Below, in pieces: positions 34,658 through 43,776 of a DNA stretch of 64,000 bases (within the stretch, counting starts at the first letter, position 1; the number at the start of each line of letters is the position of its first letter). The stretch is from Bin87 sp965261195 (lineage in GTDB: Bacteria; Chloroflexota; Dehalococcoidia; Lucifugimonadales; UBA3495). The translations under genes and the position numbers were made by a program. The DNA lies in contig OZ253455.1 in NCBI GenBank assembly GCA_965261195.1, positions 4,092,001 through 4,156,000 of the forward strand. The letters run 5' to 3'. The notes below the pieces were generated by a model that saw only the letters and a list, made by a program, of their open reading frames with translations, was not told the origin of the DNA and ran no database searches.

Positions 34658-35251
34658 ATGAATAGGAGAGGGGACAATAGGTGGAGGGTTAGGGTGCGAG
34701 GGGTGATGCTGGCCGTACTCGTCGCGCTGGTTTGGGCCGTCGGGCCGGCCGTGGCCGAGGCTCAGGACATTTCAGGGTTGGACACGCAGCGGACGAAAGA
34801 CATCACCGGCCCCTATGTCGTCGAAGCCGAAGCTCGCCCGTTACCGTCGCTGCAGGCTGCCCACCTCATCATCAGGGTCACGGACGCAAAGTCGGGGGCG
34901 CCGGTCGACGACGTGCGCGTCAAGGTGCTAACGTCATTGCAGGGCACTGAGCACTCGGGCTGGGCCCACGCCATCAGTCCCAACACGCCGGGGGTATATT
35001 CGGCGACCATTGAGATCAAGGAGCCCGGCATCTGGGAAACCACGCTGCTCATCGAACCGCGGGACGGCGGTTCCTACGGCCTTGAGGGGTTCACCTTTGA
35101 GGTTGTTGCGCCATCGCAGGATCGGGCGGCGGGGTTCGTGTTCCTGGGTGTGGCGGTGGTGCTGGCGGCGGGCGCCGGTTATCTGGTTTGGCAGATTCGG
35201 CGGAACCAGCGTCAGCGCGCCGCCGGCGAGATTACCCATACAGGAAACTAG
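34658..35251 (+). CDS. exported FixH/YtkA-like protein upstream of ctaG
   Basis: It has up to 197 residues. The N-terminal signal is VMLAVLVALVWAVGPAVAEA; the true start may be one of several codons between 34658 and 34706, since the first overlaps a repeat. The middle (about residues 55-150) is a beta-sandwich-like region (LPSLQAAHLIIRVTDAKSGA, SPNTPGVYSATIEIKEPGIW) resembling FixH/YtkA-type domains. One membrane span lies near residues 158-178. The stop is directly followed by the ctaG ATG, suggesting a shared role in cytochrome oxidase or copper handling. Confidence 0.6.
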   Translation: MNRRGDNRWRVRVRGVMLAVLVALVWAVGPAVAEAQDISGLDTQRTKDITGPYVVEAEARPLPSLQAAHLIIRVTDAKSGAPVDDVRVKVLTSLQGTEHSGWAHAISPNTPGVYSATIEIKEPGIWETTLLIEPRDGGSYGLEGFTFEVVAPSQDRAAGFVFLGVAVVLAAGAGYLVWQIRRNQRQRAAGEITHTGN

Positions 35252-36265
35252 ATGAACATTGCAGCAGTGGTGCGCTGGCGCCGGCGGATGGCGATCGGTG
35301 TTGTGGCCGCCGGTGTTGCGGCGGGTTTGGCGGCGCTGCTGGCCGGCGCCGGCGTGGCGTCGGCCCACCAGGGCATCCCGCCCGGCCAGACTGCGCTGAC
35401 GGCGTGGGGAGTCACGACCAATCCGTTGCCCAGCCTGATCCTGCTGTTGACGGTTTACCTGTACGTAAACGGTCTCAACAACTGGCCGAATCCCAGTCAT
35501 CGCGTAACCGTATGGCAAAAGCTCAGCTTTGGGGCCGGCATTGTGGTGCTGTTCGCCGCCCTGCAATCGCCCATCGAGCCGCTGGCCGAGCACTATTTCT
35601 CGATCCACCAGGCCCAGCATCTGATGGTGCGCATGATTGGCCCGCTGCTGGTGTTGCTGGGCGCCCCGCTAACGCCGATGCTACGGGGGATGCCCACCTG
35701 GTTGCGGCAGGGAGTGGTGCGACGCATCGTGCGGATGCCGCTGGCCCGGTGGGTGTACGGCAAGATTACCAACCCGATACTGACCACGGGCACGTTCCTG
35801 GGCCTGCTGTTCATCTGGCAGGTGCCCGGCCCTCACGATCTGGCGGTTCACAACGACCTGGTGCACTGGTTCATGCACGTAACGATGCTGGCCAGCGGGT
35901 TCCTGTTCTGGTGGATCGTCATCGACCCCAAACCGCGGCGGTCGCGGCTGCACTACGGCCTGCGCATCCTGTATCTGGGCCTGATTGTGCTGCCGAACAC
36001 GCTGCTGGGCGCGGCCATCACCTTCCGGGAGGACGTTATCTACACGGCCTACCAGGAACTGCCGCGCCCGTGGGAAGGGCTGTCGTTCATCACCGACCAA
36101 CGGTTGGGCGGGTTGATGCTGTGGGTTCCGGGAGACATGATGAGCATCATAGCGGCCGGCATCGTGATGATGATGTGGTACCAGCGGGAGATGGCGGAGA
36201 ACCCCAACCCGCCGATGCCGACGCCGGTGGCGGAGGACGAGGACTTTAGCGAGAACGGAATTTAA
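35252..36265 (+). CDS. ctaG: CtaG-type cytochrome c oxidase assembly protein
   Basis: This 337-residue polytopic membrane protein belongs to the Caa3_CtaG family, needed for caa3-type oxidase assembly. Evidence: about seven hydrophobic helices, the His-rich HYFSIHQAQHLMVRMIGPLL, WQVPGPHDLAVHNDLVHWFM and MHVTMLASGFLFWWIVIDP, and the C-terminal RLGGLMLWVPGDMMSIIAAG. The last ~8 residues (EDEDFSENGI) differ from the end of the duplicated 3' fragment at 37735-38086, where the original terminator-like hairpin seems to lie. The 3' end of this copy was therefore probably remodelled when the ParA cassette arrived. Confidence 0.85.
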   Translation: MNIAAVVRWRRRMAIGVVAAGVAAGLAALLAGAGVASAHQGIPPGQTALTAWGVTTNPLPSLILLLTVYLYVNGLNNWPNPSHRVTVWQKLSFGAGIVVLFAALQSPIEPLAEHYFSIHQAQHLMVRMIGPLLVLLGAPLTPMLRGMPTWLRQGVVRRIVRMPLARWVYGKITNPILTTGTFLGLLFIWQVPGPHDLAVHNDLVHWFMHVTMLASGFLFWWIVIDPKPRRSRLHYGLRILYLGLIVLPNTLLGAAITFREDVIYTAYQELPRPWEGLSFITDQRLGGLMLWVPGDMMSIIAAGIVMMMWYQREMAENPNPPMPTPVAEDEDFSENGI

Positions 36266-36281
36266 ACGCCGAGCAGGCGGC

Positions 36282-36310
36282 TTGGAAAATTACGCAAAAT
36301 CAAGTATCGT
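36282..36310 (+). promoter_or_regulatory. possible promoter of the parA-like gene
   Basis: TTGGAA at 36282-36287 and TATCGT at 36305-36310 are separated by 17 bp, 34 bp before the ATG. AAGGAG at 36329-36334 is the ribosome site, 9 nt from the ATG at 36344. Confidence 0.35.
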
Positions 36311-36343
36311 AAAAATCCCCTGAACCGCAAGGAGTTGTCCCGA

Positions 36344-37231
36344 ATGACGCACGTCATTTCTATCATCAACCTGAAAGGAGGCGTTGCTAAAACAACCACG
36401 ACGGTTGCTCTGGCTGAGGCTTTCTCAGTCGAGCGTAATAAGCGGGTCTTGGTCATAGACCTCGACCCACAGACCAATGCCACCGTCTTGTTGATTGGAG
36501 ATTCAGAGTGGGGGAGACTCAACGATAACGAACATACTCTGGCCAGGTTGTTCAAGGATGCCTTTGAAAGTCCGGACAATAAAAAGTTCGACTTTGACGC
36601 AACCTTGCAGAAGGGAATATCTGACCTCCGATATTACTATCAATTACCTGACCTGTTGCCGTCCAGCTTGGACCTGATTGATGTCCAGGATCGCCTTGCT
36701 TCAATGCCAAGAGGTCAATTCTATTCCGGCACTGAAACTCCGATTGCAGTTCTTTCCAGGGCGGTCACGCCAAGGCTCAGTGACTACGATATTGTCTTGG
36801 TAGACTGTCCGCCAAATTTGGGAATCATCACGTTGAATGGCCTGCACATCTCCCAGAGTTACATCATCCCAACCGTCCCGGATGTCCTTTCAACCTATGG
36901 TATTCCGCAGATTGTGACACGTGTTCGGGAATTTTCAAGAGATACCGGTCATCCTGTTGAGCCGCTTGGTATTATCCTGACCAAGTATCAGAGTAACTCG
37001 GCAGTCCACAACAGAGTCCGTGGGCAGTTGCGCCGCAATCGATATGCGTCGGACAACCGAAATGTGCCGGTTTTGCAGACCTTTATCAGGCAATCGAACC
37101 AGATTGCTGCGGCCGCCGAATATCAGGGAATGAAACGTACCTTCCGGCAAAAATACGGATATGGAGTAAACGGAGGCGCGAATGCTTACCTGCAACTCGC
37201 CGATGAAGTGCTTGACCGACTGGAGGCATAG
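36344..37231 (+). CDS. ParA-family ATPase
   Basis: The 295-residue deviant Walker A ATPase has INLKGGVAKTTTTVALAEAF at the N-terminus (lysines of the deviant P-loop), VIDLDPQTNATVLLIGDSEW, and the Walker B-like DYDIVLVDCPPNLGIITLNG. ParA proteins partition DNA or position complexes. A small SAP-like protein follows 2 bp downstream and no parB is present. It sits in a segment bounded by two copies of the ctaG 3' end and has a lower GC content than the flanking genes, which suggests acquisition. Confidence 0.82.
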   Translation: MTHVISIINLKGGVAKTTTTVALAEAFSVERNKRVLVIDLDPQTNATVLLIGDSEWGRLNDNEHTLARLFKDAFESPDNKKFDFDATLQKGISDLRYYYQLPDLLPSSLDLIDVQDRLASMPRGQFYSGTETPIAVLSRAVTPRLSDYDIVLVDCPPNLGIITLNGLHISQSYIIPTVPDVLSTYGIPQIVTRVREFSRDTGHPVEPLGIILTKYQSNSAVHNRVRGQLRRNRYASDNRNVPVLQTFIRQSNQIAAAAEYQGMKRTFRQKYGYGVNGGANAYLQLADEVLDRLEA

Positions 37232-37233
37232 CG

Positions 37234-37644
37234 ATGGAACTGAGAAAAGCTTTGCAGAACTTTGCCAAGGTTGCGGCCGACGAGGCCGAACGTAACCCGG
37301 AGTTCGAGCGAAGGATTCGGAAAGCTTTAGGATTGGCCGAAGCCGTTGCAGCTTCTTCCGGCCAAGTCACTATCGAGCCGGGAAAGCAGGCTGTCCATCG
37401 GCGCAATGGCCGGCGCACTCCTCCTATACTCGATCCTGTTGACCTGGTCAACCAAGGAGAGACTGTGCTCAGGGAACAGCTCAACCCATTAGCCGTAGAG
37501 CAGCTGAAAGACATAGTGGCTGGCTATGGCATGGACCCAAGTAAGCTGGTTATGAAATGGAAATCGCGAGACCGAATAACCGACCACATTGTCCAGATGG
37601 CTATTACTCGTTCACAAAAAGGGGATGTCTTTCGTTACGGCTAA
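37234..37644 (+). CDS. small SAP-like protein paired with ParA
   Basis: The 136-residue protein has an N-terminal helix (MELRKALQNFAKVAADEAER), a basic middle, and a C-terminal LNPLAVEQLKDIVAGYGMDP followed by KLVMKWKSRDRITDHIV, a helix-extension-helix pattern like SAP DNA-binding motifs. It starts 2 bp after the ParA stop. It could play the part of ParB as a DNA or cargo adaptor; that is inference from context. Confidence 0.6.
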   Translation: MELRKALQNFAKVAADEAERNPEFERRIRKALGLAEAVAASSGQVTIEPGKQAVHRRNGRRTPPILDPVDLVNQGETVLREQLNPLAVEQLKDIVAGYGMDPSKLVMKWKSRDRITDHIVQMAITRSQKGDVFRYG

Positions 37645-37683
37645 ACTTTACCTATCAGGATTTTGGTGGGCCAGAAGCCAACA

Positions 37684-37737
37684 ATGAAATTCGATTATTG
37701 CCCCGAAACCGACAGCGGCTATCTTCAACTGGCGGTG
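37684..37737 (+). pseudogene. DUF2283 gene, N-terminal stub
   Basis: The frame begins MKFDYCPETDSGYLQLAV, the classic start of DUF2283 proteins, and is cut at about 37735 where the duplicated ctaG sequence begins in another frame. Only about 18 codons remain. It fixes the right-hand breakpoint of the cassette. Confidence 0.6.
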
Positions 37738-38086
37738 GATCGTCATCGACCCCAAACCGCGGCGGTCGCGGCTGCACTACGGCCTGCGCATCCTGTATCT
37801 GGGCCTGATTGTGCTGCCGAACACGCTGCTGGGCGCGGCCATCACCTTCCGGGAGGACGTTATCTACACGGCCTACCAGGAACTGCCGCGCCCGTGGGAA
37901 GGGCTGTCGTTCATCACCGACCAACGGTTGGGCGGGTTGATGCTGTGGGTGCCGGGAGACATGATGAGCATCATAGCGGCTGGCATCGTGATGATGATGT
38001 GGTACCAACGGGAGATGGCGGAGAACCCCAACCCGCCGATGCCGACGCCGGTGGCGGAGGACGAGGAGAGCCCGCCTTCCAGTTAG
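37735..38086 (+). pseudogene. duplicated 3' end of ctaG
   Basis: 333 bp (37735-38067) match 35911-36243 with only a few substitutions. The frame carries RSRLHYGLRILYLGLIVLPN through RLGGLMLWVPGDMMSIIAAG to a stop at 38086. It lacks a start. Its own tail (EDEESPPSS) and the hairpin after it suggest that this was the original ctaG terminus. Confidence 0.88.
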
Positions 38087-38092
38087 GCGGGC
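38070..38092 (+). terminator. hairpin after the ctaG 3' copy
   Basis: GCCCGCCT (38070-38077) pairs with AGGCGGGC (38085-38092) around a 7-nt loop that contains the stop codon. There is no T run after it, so this may be an intrinsic terminator of weak type. Confidence 0.35.
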
Positions 38093-38129
38093 GGTGCCTT
38101 CATCCTGGCCACCTGCCGAGCCGGGGGCA

Positions 38130-38166
38130 CCCTCACCCTAGCCCTCTCCCATCGAGGGAGAGGGGA
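38130..38166. repeat. dispersed palindromic repeat
   Basis: CCTCACCCTAGCCCTCTCCC then ATCGAGGGAGAGGGG is a close relative of the repeat at 34605. It separates convergently oriented genes. Confidence 0.7.
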
Positions 38167-38232
38167 TTTGGTTCGGCGGTGCGGGGAGGGTAGCGACTTG
38201 ATGATTGGGACCTGGACACGAAGGTGATATGC

Positions 38233-39147
38233 CTACCGGCCCCTTAGCTTGGGATCGAGTATGTCGCGCAGGGCGTCGCCGAGGATGTTGAAACCCAGCA
38301 CGGCCACGAATATGAAGATGCCGGGGAACAGCAGCAGCCAAATGCCGGTTCCAGGGGCCTCTTTACTGGCCACGGTCAGGATACCTCCCCAGCTGGGGTC
38401 GTCGGGCGGGGCTCCCACTCCCAGGAAGCTCAGGGATGCCTCAATAATGATGGCGAAGCCCAGGTAGTAAGTAGCCATTATGAGGTATATGGCGAAGCAG
38501 TTGGGCATGATGTGGCGGAAAACGATGCGCCCGGGACGGGCGCCCAAAGCCCGGGCCGCCGTTACGTAGTCCATTTCCTTGAGCGTCAGAACCTGGGAGC
38601 GAACGGTGCGAACGACCGGCGCGATCATCCCGATTACGATGGCGAAGATGACGTTGTTCAACGACGGGCCGAGGATGGCCATGATGGCGAGGGCGAGGAT
38701 CAAACCGGGCATTGACATCAGGGCGTCGATCAGGCGCTGGAAGGCGAGGTCGACCGCCCCGCCGGCGTAGGTGCTGACGATGCCGAGAACAAACCCGGCC
38801 GAGATGCCGATGAGTACGCTGCCAATGCCCACGTATAGCGAGATCCACGAACCGTAAAGCACCCGGCTCAGCACGTCTCGCCCGATGATGTCGGTGCCCA
38901 TTGGGAATTCCAGACTCGGACCGAGGAATATATCTCCCACGGATTCGTAGGGATCGCTTACGGGCAGGAGGCTCAGACGGGAACCGATAGCAATCAGAAT
39001 AAGGGCAATAGTGATTGCAGCGCCCACGGCTCCCAGCGGTTTGCGTTTGGCCAGGACACCTGCCGACCGAAATACAGCCGGAACTCGCAGCAATGCGGAT
39101 TGGGTACTGGTAAGGCCGTCCTGGGAGCCTATTTCATACGTTGCCAT
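38233..39147 (-). CDS. ABC transporter permease, DppC/OppC type
   Basis: The 304-residue inner-membrane permease of a peptide-type importer starts at the ATG at 39147 with GGAG 9 nt upstream; 39165 is an alternative. Features are LGPSLEFPMGTDIIGRDVLS (typical of DppC), six hydrophobic helices and the EAA-type loop YVTAARALGARPGRIVFRHI that contacts the ATPase. It lies 30 bp downstream of the DppB-type gene. No ATPase genes are in the window. Confidence 0.88.
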   Translation of the reverse strand: MATYEIGSQDGLTSTQSALLRVPAVFRSAGVLAKRKPLGAVGAAITIALILIAIGSRLSLLPVSDPYESVGDIFLGPSLEFPMGTDIIGRDVLSRVLYGSWISLYVGIGSVLIGISAGFVLGIVSTYAGGAVDLAFQRLIDALMSMPGLILALAIMAILGPSLNNVIFAIVIGMIAPVVRTVRSQVLTLKEMDYVTAARALGARPGRIVFRHIMPNCFAIYLIMATYYLGFAIIIEASLSFLGVGAPPDDPSWGGILTVASKEAPGTGIWLLLFPGIFIFVAVLGFNILGDALRDILDPKLRGR

Positions 39148-39176
39148 GATGTTTTTCTCCGGCAATGGGGATTGCT

Positions 39177-40145
39177 TTATTGGTAGCGAATCCTGGGGTC
39201 AAGCAGGCCGTAAGCGAGGTCAATTGCCAGATTCAGGAACATGACGACCGCCGCGACGAGCACAACCACCGCCTGAATGACCACGAAGTCCCGGTGGATG
39301 ATGGCATCAATCAGCATTGTCCCTACCCCCGGTACCAGGAAAATGATTTCTACGATAATCACCCCACCCAAGAGACGTCCAAACTGGTAGCCCGATATGG
39401 TAATGATGGGCAGGATCGCGTTCTTGAGGGCGTGGCGCCCAATCACCCTAAACTCGTTGAGGCCCTTGGAACGGGCGGTCCTCACGTAGTCGTCCCGCAT
39501 GACCTCCAGCATCGAAGAGCGGGTGACCCGGGCGGTAAACGCCAGGTCATGAAATGCGATAGCCAGGGCCGGGAATATCATTTGTTGCAGGTTGGTGAGC
39601 GGGTTTTCCCACAAGGTTGCGTAGTCCAGGGGAGGTAGCCAATCGAAGACGTAGGCCAGAACATAGGTGACTACGATGGCGATCAGGAACGTGGGCATGG
39701 CGATGCCCAGGAGGGCGAAGATACGGCTTACGTAATCCAGCCCGGTGTCCTGCTTCACGGCGGACAGGATTCCCAATGGAACCGCCACCAGAAAAGCAAT
39801 GCCCATGCCCATTACCGCCAGTTGCATGGTGGTGATGAATCGCGCTCCCAACTCGTCCATGACCGGGGTCTGGTACCAAAGCGACTCCCCCAGGTCCCCA
39901 CGCACCATGTGCCAGATCCAGTCGCCGTATTGGATGTGAACCGGCCGATCCAGTCCCAGCTTTGCCCGCAACCTTTCAATGTCGGCGAGATCGACGCGCC
40001 CACCCTCGCTGGGGTCGGTCCCGGTGAGGATGAGCATGGCGGTATCACCGGGAACGATCCACATCAGCATGAAGATGATGATGGTTACGATCAGAATCGT
40101 GGGAACAAAGAGGAGCAATCTTCGAATGATGTAAGTGGTCACCAT
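39177..40145 (-). CDS. ABC transporter permease, DppB/OppB type
   Basis: The partner permease has 322 residues from the ATG at 40145 (a TTG at 40154 is possible). Seen: IIRRLLLFVPTILIVTIIIF at the N-terminus, the periplasmic RAKLGLDRPVHIQYGDWIWH, and the cytoplasmic EAA loop DYVRTARSKGLNEFRVIGRH. This is the usual DppB layout of six membrane helices. It lies between the binding protein and the DppC-type permease. Confidence 0.88.
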   Translation of the reverse strand: MVTTYIIRRLLLFVPTILIVTIIIFMLMWIVPGDTAMLILTGTDPSEGGRVDLADIERLRAKLGLDRPVHIQYGDWIWHMVRGDLGESLWYQTPVMDELGARFITTMQLAVMGMGIAFLVAVPLGILSAVKQDTGLDYVSRIFALLGIAMPTFLIAIVVTYVLAYVFDWLPPLDYATLWENPLTNLQQMIFPALAIAFHDLAFTARVTRSSMLEVMRDDYVRTARSKGLNEFRVIGRHALKNAILPIITISGYQFGRLLGGVIIVEIIFLVPGVGTMLIDAIIHRDFVVIQAVVVLVAAVVMFLNLAIDLAYGLLDPRIRYQ

Positions 40146-40193
40146 ATCCCCCAAGGGTTTAGCGCGACGACTGGCTTACGGACTCACGCTCAT

Positions 40194-42029
40194 TTATGGC
40201 TGGTAGCCGGTACCGACCGGTGGTTTCTCGGCGTTCTCATCCCACCACGCAGCATCCCACTTGTGGACCAACTGAATGGTCCTGGGCACGTGGTAGTTTT
40301 TGATTCTGTAGTCCAGCGCTCCGCCGGCGTGCATCCAGCCTATTGGCAGGTAGTGGGGAACGTCTTCCCGCAGAAGATCTACCATCTCCGCAAAAATCAG
40401 TTTGCGCTTTTCCGGGTCCAGCTCTCTGGTTTGGGCATCTTTGAGTAGATCGAACTCGGGTGTGGACCAGTTCAGAGAGTTCCGCATGGTGTCGGTCCCG
40501 TACCACTGGTTCAGGATGTCGGACGGGTCCGGAAGAATAATGCCACTGCCGCAGGTGGTGATTATTTCGTAGTCGTTGCTTCTCCAGTTGGCGTAGAGGG
40601 TAGCGACATCGGTGGCGGCGATGTTCATGTCCAAGTTGAGTTCCCGCTTCCAGATTTGGCTAACCAGCTGAGCCTGCGGCGCGGTGCATCCGGAAAGTAT
40701 CGAGGAGAGTGTGCCGCTGAACCCGTCGGGGTAACCGGCTTCCGCCAGTAAACGCTTGCCTTCAGCCAAATCCGCCAAGGATTTGCTACCGTCGGCTTCG
40801 CGCCGGTAGCCTGGCAACTGGTAAAGATCTTCGGTGGTCTCGTTGGGGGCAAACCCGACGTGGAAATGGGTGCCTACGGTGCCGTTGCCACGGAGGATTT
40901 TTCCTACAATCTCCTCATGGTCGATGACCAGCCACATAGCGCGGCGGACTCTGGGGTCGTCGTAGGGCTTGATTTGCCAATTGAAGGTGATACCACTGCG
41001 CTGCACATTGGTCATGAACAGGGCTCGCATCGTGCCGTCGGTATCGCGTTCCAATTGTTCCACGAATTCGGTGTAGGTAGACAGAACCGGGTAATAGGTA
41101 CCGTCGGCCTGTCCTACTTTCAGGGTGGCGATGGCCCTGGCTACATCCTGAATGAGGAAGACCTTGAAGCCGTCGAAGAAGGGACGGGGCGCTTTGAAGT
41201 AGTTGGGATTGCGGACGTATTCGTAGCCCTCCTGCTTCTGCCAGCTCCCTTCCTTGAAGATGAAGGGGCCGGAACCGATCATGTTTTCGGGGCAGCAGTT
41301 AACGTCTTCCTGACTCAGCGAACCGGCCACGTGTTCCGGGTACATTTTCATGTAGTCGGAAGCCAGGTTAACCATGAAGGTCGCTGCCGGGAACTTGATA
41401 GGCATACGCACGGTCTGGTCGTCTATCGCCTCGGCGGTCTGGTATTCATAGAAATCCCGGAGGCTGTTGGTTCTGCCGCGGAATGCGTCCGGCAACACGA
41501 TTCGGTCCAGGCTGAACACAATGTCGCTGGCCTTGACCGGTTCGCCGTCGGTCCACTGGGCATCGGCCAGGTGGAACGTGTAAATCGTGCCGTCGTCGCT
41601 CATCTCCCAGCTTTCCGCCAGGTCACCGATTATTTCATCGGGGTTGACCGGGTCGTATTCCAGCAGCTGATTAAACCGGGGGCCGGAGGGCGTAAGGGTG
41701 GTGGTGAGGCTGGCGCCATAGTGGACATCCCAGAACCCGGGGTTATTGCGCGCCACCCAATTCATGGTTCGGCCATGCTTACCACGGGAAACCCAGTCGT
41801 CGGGTGATGGTACAACCGCCTCCGGCATAGCCGTCGCGTTGGCGGCCTGTGCCGGGGCCTGGGCAGCCGGAGCCGAGGTGGGAGCCACCGCGTTGTCAGT
41901 AGCCGGGGCAGCAGTAGACTGGGGTGCGGGTGAGGTTGCCGCGCCTCCGCAAGCGATGAGGAAGATTAGGGTCAGCAAGCAGGGGATCAGGATTAAGCCT
42001 TTCGGGACTGGGTTTAAACGCCGCATCAT
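40194..42029 (-). CDS. ABC transporter substrate-binding lipoprotein, family 5
   Basis: It has 611 residues from the ATG at 42029 (GGAGG upstream). The signal peptide has a lipobox ending LIAC at Cys27, followed by a low-complexity Ala/Pro/Thr linker of about 45 residues. The mature protein has the SBP_bac_5 pattern: LLEYDPVNPDEIIGDLAESW, WTDGEPVKASDIVFSLDRIV, MIGSGPFIFKEGSWQKQEGY and DPRVRRAMWLVIDHEEIVGK. Ligand is probably a peptide or similar polar compound. It is the first gene of the operon with the two permeases. Confidence 0.9.
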   Translation of the reverse strand: MMRRLNPVPKGLILIPCLLTLIFLIACGGAATSPAPQSTAAPATDNAVAPTSAPAAQAPAQAANATAMPEAVVPSPDDWVSRGKHGRTMNWVARNNPGFWDVHYGASLTTTLTPSGPRFNQLLEYDPVNPDEIIGDLAESWEMSDDGTIYTFHLADAQWTDGEPVKASDIVFSLDRIVLPDAFRGRTNSLRDFYEYQTAEAIDDQTVRMPIKFPAATFMVNLASDYMKMYPEHVAGSLSQEDVNCCPENMIGSGPFIFKEGSWQKQEGYEYVRNPNYFKAPRPFFDGFKVFLIQDVARAIATLKVGQADGTYYPVLSTYTEFVEQLERDTDGTMRALFMTNVQRSGITFNWQIKPYDDPRVRRAMWLVIDHEEIVGKILRGNGTVGTHFHVGFAPNETTEDLYQLPGYRREADGSKSLADLAEGKRLLAEAGYPDGFSGTLSSILSGCTAPQAQLVSQIWKRELNLDMNIAATDVATLYANWRSNDYEIITTCGSGIILPDPSDILNQWYGTDTMRNSLNWSTPEFDLLKDAQTRELDPEKRKLIFAEMVDLLREDVPHYLPIGWMHAGGALDYRIKNYHVPRTIQLVHKWDAAWWDENAEKPPVGTGYQP

Positions 42030-42121
42030 GTTTCTAACCTCCACACTCGTGTCAGAGCAGATTTCGCCAATCTGCATGGCTCAGCAATGCTGGGTAGGTT
42101 CTTCACATGGACTGTATTCTG

Positions 42122-42145
42122 CCGAGGTACGTTGCGCCACCTCGG
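42122..42145 (-). promoter_or_regulatory. hairpin in the leader of the ABC importer operon
   Basis: CCGAGGT (42122-42128) and ACCTCGG (42139-42145) form a 7-bp stem with a 10-nt loop, between the promoter and the start codon. It could affect translation or mRNA stability. Confidence 0.35.
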
Positions 42146-42171
42146 GTCGAAAACCCGTTTGATGTTTCGGT

Positions 42172-42201
42172 ATCATAAATCGCAATTATAAAAATCGTCA
42201 A
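42172..42201 (-). promoter_or_regulatory. sigma-70-type promoter of the ABC importer operon
   Basis: On the minus strand TTGACG (42196-42201) and TATGAT (42172-42177) are 18 bp apart in a distinctly AT-rich stretch (42150-42290). The leader to the ATG at 42029 is about 135 nt. Confidence 0.6.
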
Positions 42202-42275
42202 ATCGCATTATGCTATGTTTGCCTGCTATCAATATTGAAATCGTAAATAACTACTGCTTCACTAATCAAGTTTAT

Positions 42276-43757
42276 TCAATACAACCAAAACAGCGTGTCT
42301 ATTCGTCTTGGGACGGACTGACCGTGGCTCGTTGCGGCGGCGTTCTGCTGGGTTGCGGATTGCGCCGGACCGACGGTTATGCGCATCGCCAGGTCAAGGT
42401 GAAAGTCATTCTGGGGAAAGTGTTTCCGGTTGGGCCAGCCCGGCGCTTTGGCCACCAGCCGCCGTCCCGCCTCGGCGAAAGTCTGGCGGGCGCCACCATC
42501 ACCGTAGGCCGCGTCGCCCATGGCTTCCGCCACCACCGAGCCAGTACTCGCTTCGCTCTGCTCCACCAGTTCCAATGCTCCCAGATTGTCGGGCGCGTTG
42601 CCCGGCAACACGTCCACGGCGGTGATCAGCTGGCTGTCGGTGTCCACCACGATGGCCGCCTTGTGCCCGTTGCAGCGCCGCCGGCTGCTCTGGTGCCCGT
42701 GGGCTCCGGGTCATGCACCGACGGCATCCGGTCCCGGCTCACCCCGTCCTTGAGGCTTACCCCGTCATCAGCATCGCCAGCGCCACTCTTGCGCTCGATG
42801 TCCTGGAGCAGCAACTGTCCCAGCAACTCCGCCCCAGCCACTATGCTCTGCCGCTGGGCGCTGTCCTTCGGCAATTCCAGCCACGCCGGCCGCGCCAGTT
42901 CCAGCAGCCGGTCCGCATCGGCCACTATCTCAGCCAGCAACGCCGCCCGCGCTTTGCGGTCCGACCAGTCAGTCGTCGCCGCGCCCTTGATGCTGGAGCC
43001 CAGTTACTTCTCGCACCCCTGGCCTTCCGCCCATTCCCCAACCGCGGTGTTCGCCACGGCCGCCAGGACCCGCAACAGTTTGACAATCCCGTCCGCCAGC
43101 AGATTACAGGTGTCCTGCACCGCGCCCCGTCCCAGGATGCAGGTCGTGTCCAGCGCCACCCGCATCCCACGCTTTTTCAGGTAGCCCGACTGCCGCGCCA
43201 GGCGCCGGCTGCTCTCGAATACCTCCCGCACCTTCTCGTGCAGTATCAGCTGGGCCCGGAACAGCTGCAGCGTGCTCCTGGCAAAGTGTCTATCCTCAAT
43301 CTCAATCCCCAACGCCACCCCCGGTCGTGGCCAAGGGCAGGCTCTTCCAACGGATGTCGAAGTCAGCCCTCGCCTTGGCCTCGACATCGCTGACCTTGTC
43401 GTAGGTCTACAGCAGCAGCGCCGTGGGCAGCAGGCTGGGCGGTACGCGGTCCCGTCCATTGTCCGGACCGTAGATCTCGGCGAAATCGTCATCGCTGAAC
43501 AACTGGCTCCGCAGTGCGGCCAGCAAGCCGTAGCAAGTGTCCTTGCCCACGTAGTACAGATACAACCGATCCGCTTCCCAGAGGCCCTCTTGCTCCGAAC
43601 GCTTGCCCAGCATTGCCCTGCTCCGCCAGCCTTGATTGCCCGGAGTATAACCGCTGGCCAAATCAACCGGGGTTTCCGGCCCGGTTTCTAGAGGAACACC
43701 GGAACAATCTGGAGCCACGAAGTCCGTCTTCGCTGGTCTTGCAAACGTCTCTGGCAA
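42276..43757 (-). pseudogene. IS1182-family transposase, decayed copy A
   Basis: Fragments in several frames rebuild an IS1182 transposase. LASGYTPGNQGWRSRAMLGK and LLAALRSQLFSDDDFAEIYG are at 43407-43757. EVFESSRRLARQSGYLKKRG and MRVALDTTCILGRGAVQDT follow near 43140. The catalytic HKAAIVVDTDSQLITAVDVL and VVAEAMGDAAYGDGGARQTF are at 42276-42700. There are frame breaks near 43380, 43010 and 42700, and the C-terminal part beyond 42276 is missing. It is a remnant. Confidence 0.8.
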
Positions 43758-43776
43758 CCCTAACCGCTGTATGGCC

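Noticed and set aside
35188..36249. A 353-residue frame overlapping ctaG
   Set aside because: It is a shifted reading of ctaG with no domain content.
42661..42720. A possible sixth palindromic insert in IS1182 copy A
   Set aside because: Comparison with the family shows that copy A is the native form and copy B has a deletion there.
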